A stretch of DNA of 64,000 bases from Actinomycetes bacterium. GTDB taxonomy: Bacteria > Actinomycetota > Acidimicrobiia > Acidimicrobiales > RAAP-2. Position 1 is the stretch's first letter. Each line of letters starts with the position of its first letter. The translations under genes were made by a program, and so were the position numbers. This document shows, in pieces, positions 35,415-43,336 of the stretch. The notes below the pieces were generated by a model. That model ran no database searches. It was not told the origin of the DNA and worked only from the letters and a program-made list of their open reading frames with translations. The DNA is taken from NCBI GenBank assembly GCA_021827705.1, contig JAKAUQ010000028.1:1-64000 (forward strand), written 5' to 3'.

Positions 35415-35463
35415 GGGAGCCATGAGCGGCCTGGAACCAGAGCCAGCAACGCCCCCGGACCAG

Positions 35464-35493
35464 GCGACAGGGCACTAAGCAGAGTGCTAGGTT
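35464..35493 (+). promoter_or_regulatory. candidate promoter of the sugar ABC operon
   Basis: -35 GCGACA (35464-35469) and -10 TAGGTT (35488-35493) are 18 bases apart, with TGC in front of the -10. Between them, GCACT (35472-35476) and AGTGC (35483-35487) form a perfect inverted repeat where an operator would sit. Confidence 0.45.
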
Positions 35494-35544
35494 CACCCAC
35501 TGGAAGGCTCGTCACGAGTCGTTCACGCAGTGCAAAGGACAAGG

Positions 35545-35560
35545 GGCACCTCGCGGTGCC
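35545..35560 (+). promoter_or_regulatory. leader hairpin before the sugar-binding protein gene
   Basis: GGCACC, loop TCGC, GGTGCC: a perfect 6-base stem. It lies in the likely mRNA leader three bases before a GAAGGG ribosome-binding site. It may protect the message or affect translation; it has no U-run, so it is not a terminator. Confidence 0.4.
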
Positions 35561-35579
35561 ACGAAGGGTTGGGGAAACT

Positions 35580-36809
35580 ATGAAAATGAAGCGAGCGCGG
35601 TTCATCGCGTCCGCAGCGTTGGTGGGGGGATTGCTAACCGCCGCGCTGCCCACGGTGGGTTCGGCTGGAACACCAACCGTGTCGGACAAGACGTTCAACA
35701 CAAGCTTTTCCACGATGAAGTACCTCAGAGCGATCGCGCATCGCGGTAAGGGGTCGATTGCGGTGATCCTGCCAGACACCGTGTCCTCGACCCGGTACAC
35801 CGAATTCGACGCTCCGTACCTGAAGAAGGCGTTCCTGATGGCGGGCTTGAAGCCCAGCCAGTTCATCATTCAGAACGCGCAGGGTAGCGACACGACTCAG
35901 TACACCGACGCCCAGGCGGACATCGCGCGTGGTGCCAAGGTCCTGCTGCTCGACCCGCTCGACTCCACGACGGGCGCGGTGATCGAGGCCTACGCCAAGG
36001 CCCGCGGCGTCAAGGTGATCGACTACGACCGCCTGACGCTGGGTGGGGCCCGCACGTACTACGTGAGCTTCAACAACGTGGCCGTGGGGACACTCATCGG
36101 AAAGGGCCTGCTGGCCTGCTTGACGGCGTGGAAAATCTCCAAGCCGGTGGTCTACGTCATGAAGGGCTCACCGACGGACAACAACGCGACCCTGTTCGCC
36201 CAGGGCTATGACGCCGTGCTGAACGCGGCGGGCTACAACACCAAGACGGGCTCGGCCAACACGATCCTCGAGAACGTCGGCACCTGGACCCCGACCGTCG
36301 CCCAGACCGACTTCGAGGGCGCCTACGCCGCGCACCCGAACATCAACGCGGTGCTGACGCCGAACGACGAGAACGCCGCACCGATCATCTCGTACCTGCA
36401 GAGCAAGGGCCTCAAGCCGAAGTCGATGCCCTTCACGGGCCAGGACGCCACGCTGACAGGATTCCAGAACATCATCTCGGGATACCAGTGCGGCACGGTC
36501 TACAAGCCCATCTGGCTCGAGGCCCAGGCGGCCGCGGCATTGGCCGTCTACCTGCGCGCAGGCGTTCGTCCGCCCACGGGACTGGTGAACGGCGTGTCCA
36601 CAGACCCGCAGGCCACGATCAACCCGCTGAAGCACGTTCCCTCGGTGCTGCTGACTGCCGAGTGGGTCACGGCGTCGCAGATTGAGAAGACGGTGATCAA
36701 GGATCGGGTGATTACGGTCTCCCAGCTGTGCACCTCGGCGGCACCCACGGTGGCTGGAGCACCCCAGCCGACCTACGCGCACGACTGCACTACCTACGGC
36801 ATCAAGTAA
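35580..36809 (+). CDS. sugar ABC transporter substrate-binding protein (periplasmic-binding-protein/LacI fold)
   Basis: 409 residues from ATG 35580 (or ATG 35586). A Sec signal peptide spans about residues 1-30, ending LPTVGSAG with no lipobox. The mature protein has IAVILPDTVSSTRYTEFDAPYLKKAF and DPLDSTTGAVIEAYAKARGVKVIDYDR, features of XylF/RbsB-type type I binding proteins. It is about 70 residues longer than E. coli XylF. The substrate is probably a pentose or related sugar, but this is inferred only from the family. First gene of the operon. Confidence 0.86.
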   Translation: MKMKRARFIASAALVGGLLTAALPTVGSAGTPTVSDKTFNTSFSTMKYLRAIAHRGKGSIAVILPDTVSSTRYTEFDAPYLKKAFLMAGLKPSQFIIQNAQGSDTTQYTDAQADIARGAKVLLLDPLDSTTGAVIEAYAKARGVKVIDYDRLTLGGARTYYVSFNNVAVGTLIGKGLLACLTAWKISKPVVYVMKGSPTDNNATLFAQGYDAVLNAAGYNTKTGSANTILENVGTWTPTVAQTDFEGAYAAHPNINAVLTPNDENAAPIISYLQSKGLKPKSMPFTGQDATLTGFQNIISGYQCGTVYKPIWLEAQAAAALAVYLRAGVRPPTGLVNGVSTDPQATINPLKHVPSVLLTAEWVTASQIEKTVIKDRVITVSQLCTSAAPTVAGAPQPTYAHDCTTYGIK

Positions 36810-36819
36810 GTAGAGCCAG

Positions 36820-37644
36820 ATGACGACGACTTCTGGATCCACGGGCCGTGCCGTGCCCGAGAACGCCACGCACGCCGTGGGTCCGGAAGTCGCGTCACCG
36901 CCACCTCTGCTGCAGCTGCGGGGCATCGCCAAGCACTTTGGTGCCGTCGAAGCCCTCAAGCACGTCGACCTCGACGTCCCCGCTGGGCAGGTCACCGCGC
37001 TGATCGGGGACAACGGCGCGGGTAAGTCCACCCTGATCAAGGCGGTTGCGGGCATCTACCCGCCCAGCAGCGGCGAGATCTTCTGGGAGGGCCAGCGCGT
37101 GACTCTCCACTCGCCGCGCGCCGCCGAGGAGCTGGGGATCGCGACGGTGTACCAGGATCTGGCGCTGTGTGACAACCTCGACATCGTCCAGAACATGTAC
37201 CTGGGCCACGAGGCGACCAAGCACGGGACCCTCGACGAGATCACGATGGAGCTCGAGACACGTCGGGTGCTCACCGAACTGTCCGTGTTCACCGTGCGGT
37301 CGGTGCGCCAGCTGGTCGGCTCGCTGTCGGGCGGCCAGCGCCAGGCCATCGCCGTGGCGCGCGCGGTGATGCACGAGTCCAAGCTGGTGATCATGGACGA
37401 GCCCACCGCGGCCCTGGGTGTCACCCAGACCGCTCAGGTGCTCGAGCTGATCACGAGGCTGGCCTCGCGGGGGATCGCCGTCCTGGTGATCTCGCACAAC
37501 CTCAATGACGTCTTCACCGTGGCCGACCGCATCGCCGTGATGTACCTGGGGACGCTCGTCGAGTGCGGTCCCATCGCGAACTACGACACCACCCGCGCCG
37601 TCGAGCTGATCACGACGGGAGCGGGAGCCCGAGTCGAGGGCTGA
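36820..37644 (+). CDS. sugar ABC transporter ATP-binding protein, single-domain
   Basis: 274 residues with one ATPase domain: Walker A GDNGAGKST, signature SLSGGQRQAIAVARA and Walker B LVIMDEPTAALG. RbsA/XylG-type sugar ATPases normally carry two fused domains of about 500 residues. This single-domain form resembles FrcA of the fructose-type importers, and would work as a homodimer. Its start is 10 bases after the binding protein gene. Confidence 0.86.
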   Translation: MTTTSGSTGRAVPENATHAVGPEVASPPPLLQLRGIAKHFGAVEALKHVDLDVPAGQVTALIGDNGAGKSTLIKAVAGIYPPSSGEIFWEGQRVTLHSPRAAEELGIATVYQDLALCDNLDIVQNMYLGHEATKHGTLDEITMELETRRVLTELSVFTVRSVRQLVGSLSGGQRQAIAVARAVMHESKLVIMDEPTAALGVTQTAQVLELITRLASRGIAVLVISHNLNDVFTVADRIAVMYLGTLVECGPIANYDTTRAVELITTGAGARVEG

Positions 37645-37669
37645 GGGACCACGAGATGAAGGTGACGCT

Positions 37670-38917
37670 GTGACCAGTCCCGAGCAAACCGTGACCGAGA
37701 AGCGCGCCGAGAGCGCTACGGCGCAGGGCGTCATCGGGTCGCTGTGGGGCAAGGTGCGCTCCGGCGAGGCCAGCCTGCTGCCTATCCTGTTCGGCCTGGC
37801 GGTGCTGGTCGCCTACTTCCAGGTGCGCAACTCGGTATTCCTGTCTGCGGGCAACCTGACCAACCTCTTCGTTCAGGCGACGATCTTCATCCTGCTGGCC
37901 ATGGCCGAGACGTGGCTGCTGCTGCTGGGCGAGATCGATCTGTCGGTGGGCTACGTGGCGGCGCTCGGGGCCACGACGGCGGTCATATTGCTGGATGCCC
38001 AGTTCCACTGGCCGTGGTACCTCGCCTTGCTGGCGGCGATCGCCGTCACCACGGCGATCGGGCTGCTGCAAGGCCTCATCATCATCAAGCTGCGGCTGCC
38101 GTCGTTCATCGTGACCTTGGCCGGCCTCCTGGGCTGGGAAGGCGTCCTCATCTTCTTCGTGGACCGCCAGGGCACCGGCGGAACGATCCCGGTCCAGGAG
38201 AAGGTCCTCTACGATCTGGTCAACGGCAATCTCTCACCGCTGGCGACGTGGATCTTCACTGCGGCCAGCCTGGCCATCTTCTGCTGGAGCATCCTGCGTA
38301 AGGACCAGTCGCGACGTGCGAGCGGGCTGGAGGCAGTTCCCTTCGTCGTGACCCTGATGAAGGTCGCGGCGCTCGTGATCGCGGGCATCGTCCTCGTCCT
38401 CATCTTCAACACGAATCGCGGAACCTTCACTGTCCTGCGTGGCATGCCCTACGCGATCCCCGTCGACTTCGTGATGCTGACCGTAGGTGGCTTCATCCTG
38501 ACCCGGACCAAGGCCGGTCGCTACATCTACGCCATTGGCGGGAACCCCGAAGCCGCTCGACGGGCCGGAGTCAACGTTGACCGGTACCGCCTGCTCGCCT
38601 TCACCTTGACCGGGGTGACGGCCGGTGTCGCTGGCTTGATCTACGCCTCCCGGCTCGGGGGAATCTCTGACGGGGTCGACGGAGGCAACCTCGTGCTGCT
38701 GGCGGTCGCATCGGCCGTTATCGGGGGAACCTCCCTCTTCGGGGGGCGAGGCAAGATCATCCACGCCGTGATCGGCGGCATGGTCATCGCATCGATCTAC
38801 AACGGCATGGCGCTGATCAACATGAGCGCGGCGACCCAGTTCATCGCGACCGCGCTGGTGCTGCTCGTCGCGGTCGCCATGGACTCGGTCGCTCGGCGGT
38901 CCACGGCCTCGCGATGA
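37670..38917 (+). CDS. sugar ABC transporter permease (XylH/FrcC-like)
   Basis: 415 residues with about eleven or twelve membrane segments. LLLLGEIDLSVGYVAALGA is the family EIDLSVG motif, and YIYAIGGNPEAARRAGVNVDRYRLLAFTLTG carries the conserved GGN-x-EAA-R-x-G cytoplasmic loop that contacts the ATPase. SALFGGRGKI-like and GTSLFGGRG segments close the protein. It is long for the family because of an insertion near residues 155-250. Start GTG 37670. It overlaps the SDR gene by ATGA. Confidence 0.87.
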   Translation: MTSPEQTVTEKRAESATAQGVIGSLWGKVRSGEASLLPILFGLAVLVAYFQVRNSVFLSAGNLTNLFVQATIFILLAMAETWLLLLGEIDLSVGYVAALGATTAVILLDAQFHWPWYLALLAAIAVTTAIGLLQGLIIIKLRLPSFIVTLAGLLGWEGVLIFFVDRQGTGGTIPVQEKVLYDLVNGNLSPLATWIFTAASLAIFCWSILRKDQSRRASGLEAVPFVVTLMKVAALVIAGIVLVLIFNTNRGTFTVLRGMPYAIPVDFVMLTVGGFILTRTKAGRYIYAIGGNPEAARRAGVNVDRYRLLAFTLTGVTAGVAGLIYASRLGGISDGVDGGNLVLLAVASAVIGGTSLFGGRGKIIHAVIGGMVIASIYNGMALINMSAATQFIATALVLLVAVAMDSVARRSTASR

Positions 38918-39684
38918 GCAGAGCCGCGCGCCTGGAGGACCGGGTCGTCGTCGTCACCGGGGCGAGCCGGGGGATCGGTCTGGCTATCGCCCGGCACTGC
39001 GTGAGTGAAGGGGCCCGGGTGGTCTTGACCTCGCGGCATGAGGAGGACCTGGCGCGTGTCCGGGACACGTTCGCGAGTCCCGAGCGTGTCGTGCCCGTCG
39101 TCGCGCACGCTGGGTCCTGGGAGCAGGCGTCGCACGTCATGGAGGTGGCGCTCGAGGCGTTCGGCGCGATCGACGGCCTCGTCAACAACGCCGCGACGAA
39201 CCCCTACTTCGGCCCACTGGTTGAGGCCGACGAGGCGCGCCTGCGCAAGGCGTACGAGGTGAACCAGGCCGGGGTGGTGGCCGCGACGGCCGCCGCGTGG
39301 CGCGCCTGGCTTCGTGACCACGGGGGCGCCGTGGTGAACATCGCCTCCATTGGCGGCTCGTCGGTCGAGCCGGGCCTCGGGTGGTACAACGCGACCAAGG
39401 CGGCCGTGCTCCAGCTGACGCGCCAGCTGGCCTATGAGCTGGCCCCCGGCGTGCGCGTCAACGCCGTGGCGCCCGGGCTGATTCGCACGCAGTTTGCTCG
39501 TGCGATCTGGGAGCCCGCCGAGCAGCTCATGGCCGAACGGATCCCGCTGGGTCGCATTGGCGAGCCGTCCGACGTGGCCGCAGCCGTCGCAATGCTGCTG
39601 TCGGACGAGGCGTCCTGGATCACCGGGGCGACCCTCACCGTGGACGGCGGCACGTTGGTCCGACCGAGCGGCGGGGTCGGTTAG
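38914..39684 (+). CDS. short-chain dehydrogenase/reductase (SDR)
   Basis: 256 residues with all classical SDR features: TGASRGIGLAIA (NAD(P)-binding), NNAA, the catalytic Ser in NIASIGGSS, YNATK (Tyr-x-x-x-Lys) and PGLIRT. The C-terminus ends with SWITGATLTVDGGTLV. Arg/His in TSRHEEDLA at the end of strand 2 favours NADP over NAD. It overlaps the sugar permease by ATGA, so it may oxidise the imported sugar or polyol. The substrate is unproven. Confidence 0.87.
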   Translation: MSRAARLEDRVVVVTGASRGIGLAIARHCVSEGARVVLTSRHEEDLARVRDTFASPERVVPVVAHAGSWEQASHVMEVALEAFGAIDGLVNNAATNPYFGPLVEADEARLRKAYEVNQAGVVAATAAAWRAWLRDHGGAVVNIASIGGSSVEPGLGWYNATKAAVLQLTRQLAYELAPGVRVNAVAPGLIRTQFARAIWEPAEQLMAERIPLGRIGEPSDVAAAVAMLLSDEASWITGATLTVDGGTLVRPSGGVG

Positions 39685-40793
39685 CCCAGCGTCGCGAGCA
39701 GGTGCCGGCGTATCTTGCCGGTGGCGGTGCGGGGGAGCGCGGCCACGTAGCGGATCTCCTTGGGCTTGGCCCAGGGCCCGATGTGCTCGGCGGCCGCCGC
39801 GCGCAAGGCGTCGTCGAGACTGGTCCCATCGCCGACCACGAGGGCCAGCACGTGCTGGCCCCACTCGGGATCCTCAACGCCGGTCACCGCTACGTCGCGC
39901 ACGCCGCTCACCGTGGCCAGCACCGCCTCCAGGTCATCGGGCCACACTTTCTCCCCACCCGTCACGATGACCCACCCGATCCGCCCGTGGACGTGCAGCC
40001 GTCCCTCGTGCAGCTCGGCGGCGTCTCCTGTCGGGAACCAGTCGGCACGACCGTCGGGCCCTGTGGCCGTGGGCCGGGGCTGGGTGCGGTACGAGCGCAG
40101 GAGCGTAGGGCTGCGCACCAGGAGCTCGCCCTGGGCAATGGCCAGCTCGATCTCGGGTAGGGCTACTCCGTCGTAGACGACGCCGGATCCCGTCTCGGTC
40201 ATGCCCCACGTGGCAATGACGTTGGGCGGGCGGTGCGCCGGTGGCCGCCCGCCGCCGACCAGCACAGCCGTGAAGCCCGCCACAGAGTGGCGAGCCAGGT
40301 GCGTGCGCACCACCGACAGGTGCGTCACCCCGGCGGCGCGTGCCGCCGCGAAGTCGGTGGCGTCTCCCCACCACAGGTCGGCCCCGCCGAGCACCGACCG
40401 CAGGATCACCGCCAGGCCGCCGATGTGACTGGCCGGCAAGACGGGAAACCACACGGGCGTCTGTCCCGGCTCGCGGAGCGTGGCCTGCGTGATGCGCGCG
40501 CTGGCGGACAGAGCGTCCCAGGTGAGCTCGGCGGCCTTGGGCTCGCCGCTCGATCCCGAGGTCAGCATCACCAGACCGATGTCGGCGTCGACCCCGTGGC
40601 CGCTGCGGCGGACGTGGCGACCGGCGTGGTCCACGACGTGCGTCGCCCCCAGCGCGTCCAGCTGTCGCTCCTGGGCCCGCGGGGCGAGGCGCTGGTCGAG
40701 GACGCAGAAGGCCGTACCGTCGTCCACCAGCTGGCGGATGGCGGCCTCGAGGTTCGGGCCGAGGGGCAGATCGAGAGCCACGAGGGGATGCAC
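39681..40793 (-). CDS. menE: o-succinylbenzoate-CoA ligase-like adenylate-forming enzyme MenE
   Basis: 370 residues, short for an acyl-CoA synthetase but usual for actinobacterial Men[17 protein letters not shown] is the P-loop motif, [14 protein letters not shown] the A5 motif, [10 protein letters not shown] the A7 motif and [13 protein letters not shown] the A10 Lys motif. The N-terminal subdomain is reduced. It activates o-succinylbenzoate in menaquinone synthesis. GTG 40793 has TACCAT six bases upstream. Divergent from menB and convergent on the SDR gene with TTAG. Confidence 0.86.
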   Translation of the reverse strand: MHPLVALDLPLGPNLEAAIRQLVDDGTAFCVLDQRLAPRAQERQLDALGATHVVDHAGRHVRRSGHGVDADIGLVMLTSGSSGEPKAAELTWDALSASARITQATLREPGQTPVWFPVLPASHIGGLAVILRSVLGGADLWWGDATDFAAARAAGVTHLSVVRTHLARHSVAGFTAVLVGGGRPPAHRPPNVIATWGMTETGSGVVYDGVALPEIELAIAQGELLVRSPTLLRSYRTQPRPTATGPDGRADWFPTGDAAELHEGRLHVHGRIGWVIVTGGEKVWPDDLEAVLATVSGVRDVAVTGVEDPEWGQHVLALVVGDGTSLDDALRAAAAEHIGPWAKPKEIRYVAALPRTATGKIRRHLLATLG

Positions 40794-40799
40794 CGGGCC

Positions 40800-40805
40800 A
40801 TGGTA
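40800..40805 (-). promoter_or_regulatory. -10 box (TACCAT) for menE
   Basis: TACCAT read leftward six bases before GTG 40793. It faces the menB box only 25 bases away, so the two promoters' upstream regions overlap. Confidence 0.42.
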
Positions 40806-40830
40806 GGACGCGCCGTGCGAGCCCGGCCGG

Positions 40831-40836
40831 TAGCGT
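40831..40836 (+). promoter_or_regulatory. -10 box (TAGCGT) for menB
   Basis: TAGCGT seven bases before ATG 40844, consistent with a leaderless menB-menA message and deciding between ATG 40844 and upstream codons. Confidence 0.42.
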
Positions 40837-40843
40837 GGTCGCC

Positions 40844-41737
40844 ATGGCCGAGACCGTTATTCAGGGATCGCCCGTGGACCCGGTAGAGCAGTTCCGATCG
40901 CTGGCCCTGCCGGCGTGGGAGCGGCGCGGCGACTACGGCGACATCATCTACGAAGTCGGCGAGGGCATCGCACGCGTGACGATCAACCGCCCGGAGCGCC
41001 GTAACGCCTTCCGACCCCAGACCCTCTTCGAGCTGGCCGACGCGATGGCGCGGGCGCGCGACGACACCCAGGTCGGGGTGATCATCCTCACGGGAGCCGG
41101 CCCCGACGCGTTCTGCTCGGGTGGCGACCAGATGATCCGTGGCTCGGACGGCTATCTCGGAGACGACGACGTGGCCCGACAGGGCATCGGGCGGCTCAAC
41201 GTCCTGGACCTCCAGGTGCAGATCCGTCGCCTGCCCAAGCCGGTCGTGGCCTCAGTGGCCGGATACGCCATTGGCGGTGGCCACATCTTGCACCTGGTGT
41301 GCGACTTGACGATCGCGGCCGACAACGCCCGCTTCGGCCAGACCGGACCCCGCGTGGGATCCTTCGACGGCGGGTACGGGTCGTCGCTCCTGGCGCGCAC
41401 CATCGGCCTCAAGCGGGCCAAGGAGGTCTGGTTCCTGTGCCGCCAGTACGACGCGAGGACCGCTCTCGACTGGGGCCTGGTCAACGCCGTGGTTCCCCTG
41501 GACCAGCTCGAGCGCGAGACCGTCGCCTGGTGCCGCCAGATGCTGACGCTCTCGCCGATCGCCCTGCGCATGATCAAGGCCGGAATGAATGCGGCCGATG
41601 ACGGATTGGCGGGCGTGCAGCAGCTGGCTGGAGACGCCACGATGCTCTTCTACATGAGCGAGGAGGGTCAGGAGGGACGCAACGCCTTCGTCGAGCATCG
41701 CGCCCCGGACTTCCAGCGGTTTCCCCGCCGCCCGTGA
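40844..41737 (+). CDS. menB: 1,4-dihydroxy-2-naphthoyl-CoA synthase MenB
   Basis: About 297 residues from ATG 40844. Crotonase-fold motifs are [27 protein letters not shown] (oxyanion hole and CoA site), [20 protein letters not shown], and [13 protein letters not shown], whose Asp-free GYGS stretch is MenB-specific. The C-terminus has the MenB tail with EGRNAF. It cyclises o-succinylbenzoyl-CoA to dihydroxynaphthoyl-CoA. The stop overlaps the menA GTG. Confidence 0.93.
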   Translation: MAETVIQGSPVDPVEQFRSLALPAWERRGDYGDIIYEVGEGIARVTINRPERRNAFRPQTLFELADAMARARDDTQVGVIILTGAGPDAFCSGGDQMIRGSDGYLGDDDVARQGIGRLNVLDLQVQIRRLPKPVVASVAGYAIGGGHILHLVCDLTIAADNARFGQTGPRVGSFDGGYGSSLLARTIGLKRAKEVWFLCRQYDARTALDWGLVNAVVPLDQLERETVAWCRQMLTLSPIALRMIKAGMNAADDGLAGVQQLAGDATMLFYMSEEGQEGRNAFVEHRAPDFQRFPRRP

Positions 41738-42600
41738 GCCAGACACCGGGTCCCGTGGGCCGGTGGGTGACTGCGGCGCGACCGCGGACGCTGCCTGCCG
41801 CCCTGGTCCCGGTGGTCGTGGGGGCGGCGACCGTGGGGCCCGTCGCGTGGGCGAACAGCGTGATGGCGGGGATCGTGGCCCTAGGGCTGCAGGTCGCGAC
41901 CAACTTCGCCAACGACTACGCCGACGGGGTCCGGGGGACCGACGCCCAGCGAGTGGGTCCCTTCCGACTCACGGCCTCCGGACTGGTCCCGCCCTCGCGG
42001 GTGCGGGCTGCTGCCGCAGCGTCCTTCGCGGTCGCCGCGGTCGCCGGCCTGGTCCTGTCGGCCCGGACGTCGTGGTGGCTGGTGGCCCTGGGAGCCACGG
42101 CGATCCTGGCCGGCTACTTCTACACGGGGGGACCCCGCCCCTACGGCTACCTGGGCCTCGGCGAGCTCTTCGTACTGATCTACTTCGGCTTCGTGGCCAC
42201 GATGGGTACCGCGTACGTTCAGCACCGCAGCATTCCGGCCACGGCCTGGTGGCTGGGACTGACCACGGGCGCCATGGCCTGTGCGCTCTTAGAGGCGAAC
42301 AACCTGCGCGACGTGGCCTCGGACCGCGCGGCCGGGAAGTTGACGCTGGCGGCGCGCCTCGGACGGCGCGGTGGGGGATGGCTCTACGTCGCGTGGGTGC
42401 TGACGGCAGTCGTGGGTCTGGTCGGCGCGCATCTGTGGTGGGTGGCCGCGGCCGCGGTGCTCGTCTTCGTCCCCGCGGGGCGCTTGGCGACTTCGTCGCG
42501 TGAGGGGCGCGCTCTGCTGCCACTGCTCGCAGCGTCGGCGCGTGGGCAGCTGGTGGTGGGTGCCTGCGCCGTCATCGCGCTGCGTCTGGCCCTGCGGTGA
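41734..42600 (+). CDS. menA: 1,4-dihydroxy-2-naphthoate polyprenyltransferase MenA
   Basis: 288 residues, eight or nine membrane segments. [16 protein letters not shown] is the first Asp-rich motif (NDYxDxxxGxD) and [23 protein letters not shown] the second, matching UbiA-family Men[20 protein letters not shown] is the connecting motif. It prenylates dihydroxynaphthoate at the membrane to make demethylmenaquinone. It overlaps menB by GTGA, and the converging menH by 29 bases. Confidence 0.92.
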   Translation: MSQTPGPVGRWVTAARPRTLPAALVPVVVGAATVGPVAWANSVMAGIVALGLQVATNFANDYADGVRGTDAQRVGPFRLTASGLVPPSRVRAAAAASFAVAAVAGLVLSARTSWWLVALGATAILAGYFYTGGPRPYGYLGLGELFVLIYFGFVATMGTAYVQHRSIPATAWWLGLTTGAMACALLEANNLRDVASDRAAGKLTLAARLGRRGGGWLYVAWVLTAVVGLVGAHLWWVAAAAVLVFVPAGRLATSSREGRALLPLLAASARGQLVVGACAVIALRLALR

Positions 42601-43336
42601 GGAAGCGTGCCAGGAAGTCGGCGACCTGCTCTGGTCGCTCCAGGTGAGCCGCGTGCCCGGCCCCGGCGATGACCTCGGCGCGGCCCTGAGGGATCACAGA
42701 GGCCATCACTCGCGCCTCGCTGACGAACTTGAGGTCGAGCTCGCCCGCCAGTGCCAGCACGGGGATGGCGATCTCGGCGAGGCGCTCGCCGAGCCACTCC
42801 TGGGTCCCGGTTCCGCAGTGGCGCAGCGACCGGGCCAGGCCGCGCGGATCCGCACTGCGCGCGGCACGCTCGCGGGGGTCGGGCGGCATGGTGGCGAATA
42901 GGGGTTGGGACAGCCACTCTTCGAGGAATCTCTCGGTGCCGATCGCCTCGATGCGGCGAGCTCGGGCGTCGTCGTCTCGCCGTCGCTCCTCGCGCGCGAT
43001 CGGGTCCTCGATCCCGCGCGTCGCCCCCAGGACCACCAGCCGCGTCACGAGATCCGGTCGCTGCAAGACGAGGTGGAGAGCGACGCGGCCGCCGAAGGAG
43101 TAGCCCCCCACGGCGGCGGGAGCATCCAGCGCCGAGGCCACCATGTCGGCCAGGCTCTCGAGGTCTCCGTCCAGATCGGCGGAGTCACCGTGGCCGGGCA
43201 GGTCCAGCGTGATCAGGTGGACCTGATCTGCCAGAATGGAACGGAACCGCCACGCGCTGCGATGGGTCTGGGTGAACCCGTGGAGCCACAGCAGCGTCGG
43301 TCCGCGGCCTTCGTGGTGCACCCGGAGGAGTGACAT
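42572..43336 (-). CDS. menH: alpha/beta hydrolase, MenH-like
   Basis: About 254 residues from ATG 43336. WLHGFTQTHRSAW and the nucleophile elbow GGYSFGGRVALHL (Ser), with a late His in GAGHAAHLERP, give a complete hydrolase triad with Asp in AGELDLKFV. MenH (SHCHC synthase) is supported by these motifs (HGFTxT, GYSxGGR) and by lying between menA and menD. The start overlaps the menD start on the other strand. A TACGCT box sits eight bases upstream. Confidence 0.8.
   Translation of the reverse strand: MSLLRVHHEGRGPTLLWLHGFTQTHRSAWRFRSILADQVHLITLDLPGHGDSADLDGDLESLADMVASALDAPAAVGGYSFGGRVALHLVLQRPDLVTRLVVLGATRGIEDPIAREERRRDDDARARRIEAIGTERFLEEWLSQPLFATMPPDPRERAARSADPRGLARSLRHCGTGTQEWLGERLAEIAIPVLALAGELDLKFVSEARVMASVIPQGRAEVIAGAGHAAHLERPEQVADFLARFLTAGPDAAR

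Noticed and set aside
34737..36809. Apparent 690-residue sugar-binding protein
   Set aside because: The first 281 codons lie opposite the YyaL-family gene. The signal peptide after ATG 35580 marks the true start.
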